Below are positions 19,991-28,764 of a stretch of DNA of 64,000 bases, piece after piece. Numbering within the stretch: the first letter of the stretch is position 1; every line of letters starts with the position of its first letter. The position numbers were made by a program, and so were the translations under genes. The stretch covers positions 282,901-346,900 of the forward strand of contig JAGYKE010000002.1 of NCBI GenBank assembly GCA_018401465.1, given 5' to 3'. A model generated the notes under the pieces. The model had not been told where the DNA came from. It worked only from the letters and a program-made list of their open reading frames with translations, and searched no databases. This DNA comes from Aestuariivita sp. GTDB lineage: Bacteria > Pseudomonadota > Alphaproteobacteria > Rhodobacterales > Rhodobacteraceae.

Positions 19991-21271
19991 ATGTTCGACC
20001 TGATCGTGAAGGGCGGTACGCTGCCCAATGGCCGGGTGGCCGACATCGCCATCGCGGGCGACCGCATCGTTGCGGTCGAGCCGCAGATCGCCGCCACGGC
20101 GGCCCGCACCATCGACGCCACGGGCGATCTGGTCAGCCCGCCCTTCGTGGATCCGCATTTCCACATGGACGCCACGCTGTCCTACGGGCTGCCGCGGGTG
20201 AACGCCTCGGGCACGCTGCTCGAGGGAATCGCGCTTTGGGGCGAATTGCGCGACATCGCGACGGTCGAGGATATGGTGACCCGTGCGGTCGCCTATTGTG
20301 ACTGGGCCGCGAGCACGGGGCTTCTGGCGATCCGCACCCATGTGGATACGACGCCCGACCATCTGCGCGGGGTCGAGGCGATGCTGGAGGTCAAGGCCCG
20401 CGTCGCGCCGTATATCGACCTGCAACTCGTGGCCTTTCCACAGGACGGGCTGTACCGCACCGCCACGGGGCGCGCGAACGTGATCCGGGCGCTGGACATG
20501 GGCGTCGACGTGGTGGGCGGCATCCCGCATTTCGAACGTACGATGCAGGACGGGGCTGACAGCGTCCGCGATCTGGCGCGCATCGCCGCTGACCGGGGCC
20601 TGATGCTGGACCTGCATTGCGACGAAACCGACGACCCCCATTCGCGGCATGTCGAAACGCTGGCGGCCGAGGTCACGCGCCACGGCCTCGGCGCGCGGGC
20701 GGCGGGCAGCCACCTGACCTCGATGCATTCGATGGACAATTACTATGTCTCGAAGCTGCTGCCTCTCATCGCGGAATCGGGGATGTGCGCGATCCCGAAC
20801 CCCTTGATCAACATCACCCTGCAGGGGCGGCACGACACCTATCCGAAGCGCCGGGGCCTCACCCGCGTGAAAGAGATGCAGGCGCTGGGCATCCCCGTGG
20901 GCTGGGGTCAGGATTGCGTGCTTGACCCTTGGTACAGCCTTGGCACTGCCGACATGCTGGACGTGGCCTTCATGGGCCTGCATGTCGCGCAGATGACCCA
21001 TCCCACGGAAATGGCCCGCTGTTTCGAGATGGTGACCTCCGTCAACGCCCGGATCATGGGGCTGGCGGATTATGGGCTGGCGCCGGGCTGCGTCGCCTCG
21101 CTCGTGGTGCTGGACGCGGGCAACCCGACCGAAGCGGTCCGCCTGCGGCCCGCGCGGCTGGCAGTCGTGGCAAAGGGGCAGGTCATCTCCGAAACCCCGC
21201 GCGGCGATGCGGCCCTGTCGATCGCCGGGCGGCCCGGCACGGTGCGGCGTCGGCATGGAGCGGCGACGTAG
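19991..21271 (+). CDS. codA: Cytosine deaminase-like amidohydrolase
   Basis: This 426-residue metal-dependent hydrolase resembles cytosine deaminase CodA. It has the metal-binding VDPHFHMDATLSYGL motif (residues about 53-67), a HCDETDD motif, the GSHLTSMHSMD motif and a catalytic-Asp region VGWGQDCVLDPWY. It converts cytosine to uracil in the family's type enzyme; other members act on related amino-pyrimidines, triazines or cyclic ureides. The ATG directly follows the permease stop, so import and deamination of one substrate are probably coupled. The symbol is by resemblance; substrate specificity is not proven. Confidence 0.82.
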   Translation: MFDLIVKGGTLPNGRVADIAIAGDRIVAVEPQIAATAARTIDATGDLVSPPFVDPHFHMDATLSYGLPRVNASGTLLEGIALWGELRDIATVEDMVTRAVAYCDWAASTGLLAIRTHVDTTPDHLRGVEAMLEVKARVAPYIDLQLVAFPQDGLYRTATGRANVIRALDMGVDVVGGIPHFERTMQDGADSVRDLARIAADRGLMLDLHCDETDDPHSRHVETLAAEVTRHGLGARAAGSHLTSMHSMDNYYVSKLLPLIAESGMCAIPNPLINITLQGRHDTYPKRRGLTRVKEMQALGIPVGWGQDCVLDPWYSLGTADMLDVAFMGLHVAQMTHPTEMARCFEMVTSVNARIMGLADYGLAPGCVASLVVLDAGNPTEAVRLRPARLAVVAKGQVISETPRGDAALSIAGRPGTVRRRHGAAT

Positions 21272-21497
21272 GTCCAGAGCGTCTCCCCCAACCCCGGTGT
21301 CATCAGCGCCTGCGTCTGACTACTGATCCATTGCCCTCGCGCAACCTGACCAGCCGCCCAGCGCTCTACCGGTCCGGCGCGACAGACCTGGGGTGCCCGG
21401 ACATCTCGCCCGACACAGGGTGGAGTGGATCATGCTCCTCCCGCAGACGCGGAAGGAACAAGGTCTTCACTTGCTCCGGGGTCAGCCAGGACATGGC

Positions 21498-22358
21498 CTA
21501 CCGCATCAGCAAGACCGGTACCTTGCAGGCGCGGATCATGGCGGTGGTGGTAGAGCCGATGATCAGGCTGCGTATACGCGAATGGCCATAAGCGCCCATC
21601 ACCAGCATGTCGAATTGCGCCTCGTCCACCAGATTGCTCAGGGCCGTTTCCGGCCGACCGGGCAGGACCGAGGTCTCGGCCTCGATCTCGGCTGCCGTGA
21701 GCTTGGCCCTGGCATCCGCGAGGCCTTCCGTCACTTCAGGCGAGACGCTGCCCACCGTGACGACATGCACTGGCAGCCCCTGAAACAGGGGGCTGCGCGC
21801 AACGTGATCGACAGCCTTGATCGCCGAGGCCCCGCCGTCATACGCGACCAGTACCTTCGAGATCGGCCGGAAGGCGCGCGAGGCGACAAAGACCGGCTTG
21901 TGGCTGGCCCGCACGATACGTTCGAGGTTTGAACCCAGATGTCCTTTGGCAAAATCCGCGGCCTCACCCCGCTTGCCGATCAGGATCACGCGGGCTTCAC
22001 CTTCGACATCGGCTACGGCCTCGACGAGATCACCATGGCGCAGGCGGGTGGTGACATGCGTCACACCGGCCTTGTCCAGCAGCGCGGCTGCGTCCTCAAG
22101 GATCGCCCGGCCGCGCTGGCTGATCAGCTTTGCGCGCTGCGCGTCGAGCGCCGCCAGTTCCTCCATCAGTGCTGTCCGCGCGCCAAGCGCGATGGCGCCC
22201 GAGTGGTCGTGGCTGTCCGATCCTTCGCGGCGGCCCAGCACATGGATCAACTCCACCGGCGCATCGGTTCGGCTGGCGATCCACGCCGCGTGCTCGCAGA
22301 CGCTGGCGGAATAGATGGACCCATCGATCAGGGCCACGATCTTGTGTTGTGGCGTCAT
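21498..22358 (-). CDS. Tandem universal stress protein (UspA family)
   Basis: This 286-residue protein has two Usp domains. The second ends with the ATP-binding pattern 'MGAYGHSRIRSLIIGSTT' (G-2x-G-9x-G-S/T). The N terminus 'KIVALIDGSIYSASVCEHA' is a typical first Usp strand and helix. It lies 13 bases downstream of the SulP transporter on the same strand; Usp and SulP genes are often paired. The 226-base gap on its 3' side (21272-21497) contains no feature I recognise. Confidence 0.9.
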   Translation of the reverse strand: MTPQHKIVALIDGSIYSASVCEHAAWIASRTDAPVELIHVLGRREGSDSHDHSGAIALGARTALMEELAALDAQRAKLISQRGRAILEDAAALLDKAGVTHVTTRLRHGDLVEAVADVEGEARVILIGKRGEAADFAKGHLGSNLERIVRASHKPVFVASRAFRPISKVLVAYDGGASAIKAVDHVARSPLFQGLPVHVVTVGSVSPEVTEGLADARAKLTAAEIEAETSVLPGRPETALSNLVDEAQFDMLVMGAYGHSRIRSLIIGSTTTAMIRACKVPVLLMR

Positions 22359-22371
22359 GTTCCTGTCTCCC

Positions 22372-23862
22372 TCAATGCACCGTCAGCTTGTCGATCGCAC
22401 CGGGTTTGTCGTGGACGGCAAGCCGGTCGACGATGGTCTCGGACGCTTCGTTCATGCCGACGATCTCGACTTCGGCCCCGTCGCGGCGGAACTTCAGCAC
22501 CGCCATGTCCAGCGACTGCACGGAACTGATGTCCCAGATATGCGCGCGGCTGACGTCGATCACCACACGGTCCAGCGCCTCGCGGAAGTCGAAGGCATTC
22601 ATGAAATCCTCGACCGAACCGTAGAAAAGCTGGCCCTCGATGATATAGGTCCGCTCGCGCCCGTCCTTCGAGATCGTGGAGGTCACCTTGAAAAGCTGCG
22701 CGATCTTGCCGGCGAAGAAGATGCCGGACAGCAGCACGCCGACCAGCACGCCGATGGCAAGGTTGTGGGTATAGACGACTGTCGCCACCGTCGCGATCAT
22801 TACGATGGAGGACGACCGCGGGTGAACGGTCAGGTTCCGGATCGACGACCAGGAAAAGGTGCCGATCGAGACCATGATCATGATCGCGACCAATGCAGGC
22901 ATCGGGATCTGCGCCACCCAGTCGCCCAGAAAGACCACCAGCACCAACAGCACCGCGCCAGCGGTGAAGGCCGACAGCCGCCCACGCCCGCCGGACTTCA
23001 CGTTGATCATTGACTGCCCGATCATGGCGCAGCCCGCCATGCCCCCGATAAAGCCGGTCGCCGTATTCGCGATGCCTTGGCCGATGCATTCCTGATCGCG
23101 GCTCGACTTGGTGTCGGTCAGGTCATCGACAAGGTTCTGTGTCATTAGGCTTTCCAGAAGCCCGACCACCGCGATGGCAAGGGAATAGGGCAGGATGATC
23201 CACAGGGTTTCCAGCGTCAGCGGCACGTCGGGCATGAGGAAGACGGGCAGCGTGTCAGGCAGCGCCCCCATATCCCCCACCGTGCGCACATCCCAGCCGA
23301 AGACCATGGTCAGCGCGGTCAGGATCAGGATGGTGACAAGGGGCGAGGGGATCGCCTTGGTGACATAGGGAAAGAGGTAGATCACCGCGAGGCTGGCCGC
23401 GACCAGCACATAGGTCACCCAGGTGACATTCCTGGGATCGAGTTCGGGCAGTTGCGCCAGAAAGATCAGGATCGCCAGCGCGTTGACAAAGCCGGTCATC
23501 ACCGATTTCGACACATAACGCATCACAAAGCCCAGGCGGAGCAGGCCCATCGCGATCTGGATCACACCTGTCAGCACCGTCGCGGCCAGCAGATATTGCA
23601 GCCCATGGTCGCGCACCAGAGTGACCATCAGCACCGCGGTCGCGGCCGTGGCGGCTGAGATCATCCCCGGCCGCCCGCCGACAAAGGCGATCAGCACGGC
23701 GATGGAGAAACTGGCGTAAAGTCCCACCTTGGGGTCCACGCCCGCGATGATGGAAAAGGCAATCGCCTCGGGGATGAGCGCAAGTGCCACGACAAGCCCG
23801 GCCAGAACATCGGCCCGGACGTTGCCGAACCACTGGGCGCGGTAGGCACCAAGTGAAATCAT
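22372..23862 (-). CDS. SulP family anion transporter with STAS domain
   Basis: This protein of 496 residues has about ten membrane segments, the SulP landmarks '[19 protein letters not shown]' and '[20 protein letters not shown]', and a C-terminal STAS domain ('[20 protein letters not shown]'). The family carries sulfate, bicarbonate or other anions across the inner membrane; substrate cannot be told here. The start at 23862 ([10 protein letters not shown]) is chosen by alignment to the family; the frame extends 14 codons further. The gene is followed by a Usp gene. Confidence 0.9.
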   Translation of the reverse strand: MISLGAYRAQWFGNVRADVLAGLVVALALIPEAIAFSIIAGVDPKVGLYASFSIAVLIAFVGGRPGMISAATAATAVLMVTLVRDHGLQYLLAATVLTGVIQIAMGLLRLGFVMRYVSKSVMTGFVNALAILIFLAQLPELDPRNVTWVTYVLVAASLAVIYLFPYVTKAIPSPLVTILILTALTMVFGWDVRTVGDMGALPDTLPVFLMPDVPLTLETLWIILPYSLAIAVVGLLESLMTQNLVDDLTDTKSSRDQECIGQGIANTATGFIGGMAGCAMIGQSMINVKSGGRGRLSAFTAGAVLLVLVVFLGDWVAQIPMPALVAIMIMVSIGTFSWSSIRNLTVHPRSSSIVMIATVATVVYTHNLAIGVLVGVLLSGIFFAGKIAQLFKVTSTISKDGRERTYIIEGQLFYGSVEDFMNAFDFREALDRVVIDVSRAHIWDISSVQSLDMAVLKFRRDGAEVEIVGMNEASETIVDRLAVHDKPGAIDKLTVH

Positions 23863-24417
23863 GCAAATGTTTCCTGAACGATCCGGGCCTTGCAGACCGC
23901 GCATCGAGATTTGATCTGTGTGTCAGTTCAGGTTGTCCGGCGGATCGGCGGCCGGAAGAGCCACTCGGGAATTGCACCCGAGGTCCATGTTCGCTGCGCT
24001 GCCGCCTACACGCTTTGAGGTGGAAAGCCAACCCAAAGGGGTGTCACTGCAGGGCAAACCCCATGCGACCCTCCAGGACACTTGTATCCAGACTGCCGCT
24101 TCCATGCGTTCCGCCCCGCGCCAAGACGCCGCCGTCAGGCGTCTTTCTTCAACCCGAGCGCAGACGACCCTGCATCACCTGCGGCACCGGTTGATTTCGC
24201 CGACGCGCTGACATTGAAGACCCCTTTGACCGATCCCCCACATGGCCGCGCGACCGGCGCCCCCCCGGCGCGAAGCTTCCCGCCCAGCGCGATGATTTCC
24301 GGGCTGGATTTGACCGACGTGAAAGGGTCATGTTTTCTGAAACCACGACGCAGACCCGCGCCCTGTCGCGCCGCAAGCCCGGCTTCTCTGACACCGCTTC
24401 TGCGCAGGAAGGCACCC
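23863..24417. other. 555-base intergenic region between divergent genes
   Basis: This stretch separates the SulP gene (minus) from the second acetamidase (plus). An open frame starting at 24082 runs into the acetamidase, but its first 112 residues look like low-quality high-GC frame, so I do not count it as coding. It holds one clear hairpin (24123-24145). Promoters for both flanking genes must lie here, but no confident boxes were found. Confidence 0.5.
24123..24145 (+). terminator. Terminator-like hairpin
   Basis: An 8-base perfect stem, AAGACGCC and GGCGTCTT, with a 7-base loop, is followed on the plus strand by TCTTC. It has the shape of an intrinsic terminator or attenuator. It lies 270 bases upstream of the acetamidase start with no plus-strand gene before it, so a role in a leader transcript is possible but unproven. 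Confidence 0.35.
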
Positions 24418-25359
24418 ATGACCCATCACCTGAAAGCCAGCCCCGAAACCGTCGCCTGGGGTTATTTCGATGCCAGCCTGCCACCGGTCGCCGAGATCGA
24501 CAGCGGCGACACCATCGTGATCGAGACCGTTTCGGGCAGCCCCGAACATCTGCCACCCGAAGGCCGGGGCTTTCATGTGCCGCCGGAACTTCTGGACATC
24601 CACGCCCGATCGCCCCGACAGGTGCCCGGGCACATTCTTTCCGGCCCGGTGGCGGTGCGCGGTGCGAAGCCCGGTCATGTGCTCGAGGTGCGTATCCTCG
24701 ACGTGGCGCTGCGCCAGGATTGGGGCTGGAACATCATCCGGCCCCTCGCGGGCACCCTGCCCGAGGATTTCCCGATCGCCCGGGTGGTCAATATCCCGCT
24801 TGACGCGAAGGCCGGCATGGCGCGCCTGTCATGGGGGCTTGATCTTCCGCTGGCGCCCTTCTTCGGCGTGATGGGCGTGGCGCCGCCGCCGAACTGGGGC
24901 CGGATCTCCACGATCCAGCCCCGTGCGCATGGCGGCAATCTCGACAACAAGGAGCTGGTGGCGGGCAGCACGCTCTACCTGCCCGTCTTCGCCGAGGGGG
25001 CGCTGTTCTCCTGCGGCGACGGCCACGGTGCGCAGGGCGATGGCGAGGTCTGCGTGACCGCGATCGAGACCGCGCTGACCGGCACCTTCCGGCTGATCCT
25101 GCGCGAGGACATGAACCTGGCCCTGCCGCGCGCCGAAACGCCCACGCACCTGATCACCATGGGCCTGCACGAGGACCTGAACCGCTGCGCCGAAACCGCG
25201 CTGCGGGACATGATCGCCTGGATCGTCGCGCGCACGGGCCTCCCGCGCGAGGACGCCTACATGCTGTGTTCGCTTGCAGGCGACCTGCGGATCACGCAAA
25301 CGGTGAACGGCAACAAGGGCGTCCACATGATGATGGCGAAGGCCCTTCTGGGCGGATGA
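24418..25359 (+). CDS. Acetamidase/formamidase family protein (second copy)
   Basis: This 313-residue protein is a second, divergent member of the FmdA/AmdA family. It has IDSGDTIVIET, 'LSGPVAVRGAKPGHVLEV', FFGVMGVAPPP and the metal-site-like CGDGHGAQGDGEV segment. The ATG at 24418 is chosen because AGGAAGG lies 6 bases upstream. It is followed after 21 bases by an oxidoreductase gene. The substrate may differ from that of the protein at 2084, since the middle of the protein ('RPLAGTLPEDFP') is not shared. Confidence 0.87.
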   Translation: MTHHLKASPETVAWGYFDASLPPVAEIDSGDTIVIETVSGSPEHLPPEGRGFHVPPELLDIHARSPRQVPGHILSGPVAVRGAKPGHVLEVRILDVALRQDWGWNIIRPLAGTLPEDFPIARVVNIPLDAKAGMARLSWGLDLPLAPFFGVMGVAPPPNWGRISTIQPRAHGGNLDNKELVAGSTLYLPVFAEGALFSCGDGHGAQGDGEVCVTAIETALTGTFRLILREDMNLALPRAETPTHLITMGLHEDLNRCAETALRDMIAWIVARTGLPREDAYMLCSLAGDLRITQTVNGNKGVHMMMAKALLGG

Positions 25360-25380
25360 CAGCGACAGGGGAAACAGAAG

Positions 25381-26340
25381 ATGGCAGTAAAGGCGGCGAC
25401 CATCGGGCTGGGGATCATGGGGCAGCGCATGGTCGAGCGCATGGCGGCGCACCCGGGCTATGACGTGGTGGCACTGTGGGACCCGAACCCCGAGGCCTGC
25501 CGCGCAGCGCAGGCGCTTGCCCCCGGGGCGACCGTGACCGCCAGTGCCGAGGCGGCGATCGCGGCGGCCGATCTGGTCTACCTCGCCTGCCCGCCGGTGT
25601 CGCACAAGCCCTACGCGCTGGCCGCAGCCGCCGCCGGCAAGGCGGTGTTCCTCGAAAAGCCGCTGGGCGTGGACATCGCCGACAGCGAGGAACTTGTGGC
25701 CCGGCTGACGGACGCCGGCGTGCCGGCAGCCGTGAACTTCACCCAGGCCGCCGGCGCTGCGATGACCGAAGTGACGGGTGCTGCCCGTGCGGGCCAGCTG
25801 GGAACGCTGATGGGTGCCGACATCGTGGTGACCTACGCTGCATGGCCGCGGGGCTGGCAGCAGGCGGCCGACTGGCTGCGCTTCCGCGCCGAGGGCGGCA
25901 TGACGCGCGAGGTGCTGTCGCATTTCCTGTTCTTCACGGAACGCGTGCTGGGGCCGCTGTCGGTGGTCTGGGCGAAACCCACCTACCCCGCCGACCCGGC
26001 GCTGTGCGAAACCCACCTCATGGCTCAGCTGGAAAGCGCAGACGGCGCGCCGGTCAGCATCATGGCCACGGTCGGCGGCGCGCAGCCCGACCGGCAGGAA
26101 CTGACGATCAAGGGCAGCGCCGCAAGCCGTCGGATCACCGAATTCCACGTCAACGCCGCGTCGGACGGCGGCGCGTTCCACGAGATCGCCGCGCGCCCCA
26201 CCGACCCGCGCATGGTCAGCCTGAACGCCCAGCTCGACGAACTGCTTCGGTGTCTTCAGGGCCAGCCCCACCGCCTCGCCACTCCGGCCGAGGCGCTGCG
26301 GGTCCAGAAGCTGGTCGAGACGATGCTGCGTGCGGGCTGA
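25381..26340 (+). CDS. Gfo/Idh/MocA family NAD(P)-dependent oxidoreductase
   Basis: This 319-residue protein has an N-terminal Rossmann motif (IGLGIMGQRM), a conserved 'FLEKPLGVDIADSEEL' (EKP) signature of the Gfo/Idh/MocA family and a C-terminal substrate domain. Such enzymes oxidise or reduce sugars, inositols and related polyols. It follows the acetamidase by 21 bases and ends directly beside the convergent gamma-glutamyltransferase gene. Substrate unknown. Confidence 0.88.
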   Translation: MAVKAATIGLGIMGQRMVERMAAHPGYDVVALWDPNPEACRAAQALAPGATVTASAEAAIAAADLVYLACPPVSHKPYALAAAAAGKAVFLEKPLGVDIADSEELVARLTDAGVPAAVNFTQAAGAAMTEVTGAARAGQLGTLMGADIVVTYAAWPRGWQQAADWLRFRAEGGMTREVLSHFLFFTERVLGPLSVVWAKPTYPADPALCETHLMAQLESADGAPVSIMATVGGAQPDRQELTIKGSAASRRITEFHVNAASDGGAFHEIAARPTDPRMVSLNAQLDELLRCLQGQPHRLATPAEALRVQKLVETMLRAG

Positions 26341-28128
26341 TCACCTGCCTATAGCGTAGGCCTGCATCAGGCGGGGGGTGGCTGCAGCGCGCAGCAGGCC
26401 GTCGGGGTCGCGCTGTGCGGCGGTCATGCGGCCGATGCTCCACGCGTCGGCCTCGGTCACGTTGTGGCCGCGGGCGCGCAGGTCGTCCAGCACCGGCTTA
26501 CCGAAGGAGGACTCGACCAGCATCCCGCCGGGGACGCGCGAGCGCGGAAAGAAGCTCGACGGGAAATGGGTCGAATGGAACAGCGGCGCGTCGATCGCTT
26601 CCTGCAGGTTCAGCCCGTGGTGGACGGCGCGCAGGAAGAAGACGAGCTGCCACTGGTCCTGCTGGTCGCCGCCCGGCGTGCCGAAGGCCATCCGCGCGCC
26701 GCCCTCGTGAAACGCCATCGACGGCGAGAGCGTGCTGCGCGGACGCCGCCCGGGGGCGAGCGAGGTCGGCAGACCCTCTTCCAGCCAGAACATCTGCGCC
26801 CGGCTGTTCAGGCAGAACCCAAGGCCCGGGATGGTGGGCGAGGATTGCAGCCAGCCACCCGAGGGCGTGATCGAGACCATGTTGCCCTCGGCGTCGATCA
26901 CGTCGATATGGACGGTGTCGCCCCTCTTTTCCGTCAGGTGCGCCATGGTCGGCTCGTAGACCGCCACGTCCCTGCGCGAGAGCCGCTCGAGCACGTCCAT
27001 CGTGCGGTCGCGCTGCGCCTCGAAGCCCGGCACGGTGCCGGGGCGCAGATCGGGGCTTGCGCGGTCGCCGATCAGCGCGCGGCGGGCAGCGGCATAGTCC
27101 TCGGACAGGAGCGTGGCGAGCGGCACTTCCGCGAAGTCGGGGTCGCCGTAGTAGACCTCGCGGTCGGCATAGGCGAGCTTCATCGCCTCGACCACGTGGT
27201 GCACGAAATCGGCGCCGTTCGGGTCCATCGCCGACAGATCGAACCCCCGCAGGATGGCAAGCGATTGCAACAGGACGGGGCCCTGCGTCCAGGGCCCGCA
27301 CTTGGCCACGCTCCAGCCATTGTAATCCAGCGTGACCGGCGTCTCGACGGTGGCGGCATAGCCGGCGAGGTCATCGGCGGACAGCACCCCGCGGTGCCGG
27401 TGACCGGAGCCGTCCATCACCTCGGCCGTCCTCAGGAAATCGGCGATCTTCTCGGCGACGAACCCCCGATAGAAGGCGTCGCGGGCCGCGTCGATCTGCG
27501 CCTCGCGGCCGCGCTTGCCCTCGGCCTCGGTCATGATGCGGCGCCAGGTTTCGGCAAGGACCGGGTTGCGGACATTCGCATGCGCAACAGGCGCCTGCCC
27601 CCCCGGCAGCCAGGTCGCGTAGGAGCTGGGCCATTCTTTGCGGAAGAACTCCGCCAGCCCGGCGATGGTGGCAGCGACCCGGGGCAGGACGGGATGGCCA
27701 TGCTCGGCATACCAGATCGCGGGTTCCAGCACCTCGCGCAGGCTCAGTCGGCCATGATCGCGCAGCATCGTCATCCAGCCGTCGAAGGCGCCCGGGATCA
27801 CCGTGGCCAGAAGACCGTCGTCGGGGATGATGCTCAACCCCTCGGCCCTGTAGTGCTCCATCGTCGCACCCGCAGGCGTCGGCCCCTGCGCGCAGATCAC
27901 CTCGACCCTGCCTGTGCGGGCGGAATAGATCAGCGCGGGCAGATCACCGCCCGGCCCGTTCAGGTGCGGCTCGACCACCTGCAGCACGAGGCCCGTCGCG
28001 ACCGCGGCATCGAAGGCATTGCCCCCCGCTTCCAGCATCTTCATGCCCGCCGCGGTGGCGATCCAGTGGGTCGAGGTGACGACGCCGAAACGGCCGAGGA
28101 TCTCGGGACGGGTGGTGAACATGGACAT
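26341..28128 (-). CDS. Gamma-glutamyltransferase family protein
   Basis: This 595-residue Ntn hydrolase is a gamma-glutamyltransferase homologue. It has 'STHWIATAAGMKMLEAGGNAFDAAVA' at the N terminus, and the self-cleavage/catalytic threonine is Thr405 in RGDTVHIDVIDAEGN, giving a large subunit of 404 and a small subunit of about 191 residues. The usual GTPGGDQQ motif is present (FGTPGGDQQDQW). It would act on glutathione or other gamma-glutamyl compounds, or as an acylase. No clear signal peptide is visible, so cytoplasmic location is likely. Its stop is adjacent to that of the convergent oxidoreductase. Confidence 0.9.
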   Translation of the reverse strand: MSMFTTRPEILGRFGVVTSTHWIATAAGMKMLEAGGNAFDAAVATGLVLQVVEPHLNGPGGDLPALIYSARTGRVEVICAQGPTPAGATMEHYRAEGLSIIPDDGLLATVIPGAFDGWMTMLRDHGRLSLREVLEPAIWYAEHGHPVLPRVAATIAGLAEFFRKEWPSSYATWLPGGQAPVAHANVRNPVLAETWRRIMTEAEGKRGREAQIDAARDAFYRGFVAEKIADFLRTAEVMDGSGHRHRGVLSADDLAGYAATVETPVTLDYNGWSVAKCGPWTQGPVLLQSLAILRGFDLSAMDPNGADFVHHVVEAMKLAYADREVYYGDPDFAEVPLATLLSEDYAAARRALIGDRASPDLRPGTVPGFEAQRDRTMDVLERLSRRDVAVYEPTMAHLTEKRGDTVHIDVIDAEGNMVSITPSGGWLQSSPTIPGLGFCLNSRAQMFWLEEGLPTSLAPGRRPRSTLSPSMAFHEGGARMAFGTPGGDQQDQWQLVFFLRAVHHGLNLQEAIDAPLFHSTHFPSSFFPRSRVPGGMLVESSFGKPVLDDLRARGHNVTEADAWSIGRMTAAQRDPDGLLRAAATPRLMQAYAIGR

Positions 28129-28344
28129 GGCGGTTCTCCGCGGTCGGGGTGGTGTCTGACGGGCTCGAAGCAGGTTCGCCTGTGGTGGGATGAGCTAAGA
28201 CCCTATCCTAGGACATACTTTCATCTGGTTTAAGCCCCACACTCCCCAAGGTCCCGTAACAGGATACGGCCCGAAAGGCATCGTCGTGCGTTGAATGACC
28301 GTTTGATGTGCGGTGTTGTCGCCCTTGGCACGCTGTTCGGCGCG

Positions 28345-28490
28345 TCTACCCCAAGCGATCACTGCTGCCTTCCCCGAGACCACGGCTAAGATCGGCATCG
28401 TGCATCTCATCCAACATTCGACAAACTTATGCAGCTCGAAGGACCGCAAGGCCGTGGCCGCTGCAACCAGGTGCACTCCTACGTTGACAA
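28345..28490 (+). pseudogene. IS256-type transposase remnant
   Basis: A short translated stretch reads AITAAFPETTAKIGIVHLIQ followed by HSTNLCSSKDRKAVAAA. This is the recognisable central block of IS256-family (mutator) transposases, where 'CIVHLIRHS...SWKDRKAVAAAL' is highly conserved. Nothing else of the transposase is intact on either side. It lies where high-GC metabolic DNA changes to the AT-richer polysaccharide region. The rest of the gap 28129-28764 shows no gene. Confidence 0.7.
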
Positions 28491-28764
28491 TCTTGCCGCA
28501 ATTATGTGTTCTAAAGCCTCTTCAACGCGAAGATCCGCGCTTCGCTCAGCGGGGACCATGTAGAGGTGGCGTAAGGACGCTTCAACACCCCCTACGGGAC
28601 AGCCAAATTTATGAAGTCAATTCCGAAGCACTTCGATATTTCATGCCTGAAAATACGTCGTAAACATCAGCATTTGACAAGCAACCAAGATTAAAAGTAA
28701 AATCCAAATAACCTGCTTCATCCTAAAATCTCAGCCCCATCAATGTGAATGCCTTGGATGAGCG

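Noticed and set aside
24082..24417. Extended N terminus of the second acetamidase
   Set aside because: No similarity to the family and no ribosome site; AGGAAGG precedes the ATG at 24418.
23863..24417. Riboswitch before the acetamidase
   Set aside because: Only one simple hairpin is visible; no conserved riboswitch core could be recognised by eye.
26464..28233. 589-residue plus-strand frame
   Set aside because: Antisense shadow of the gamma-glutamyltransferase gene.
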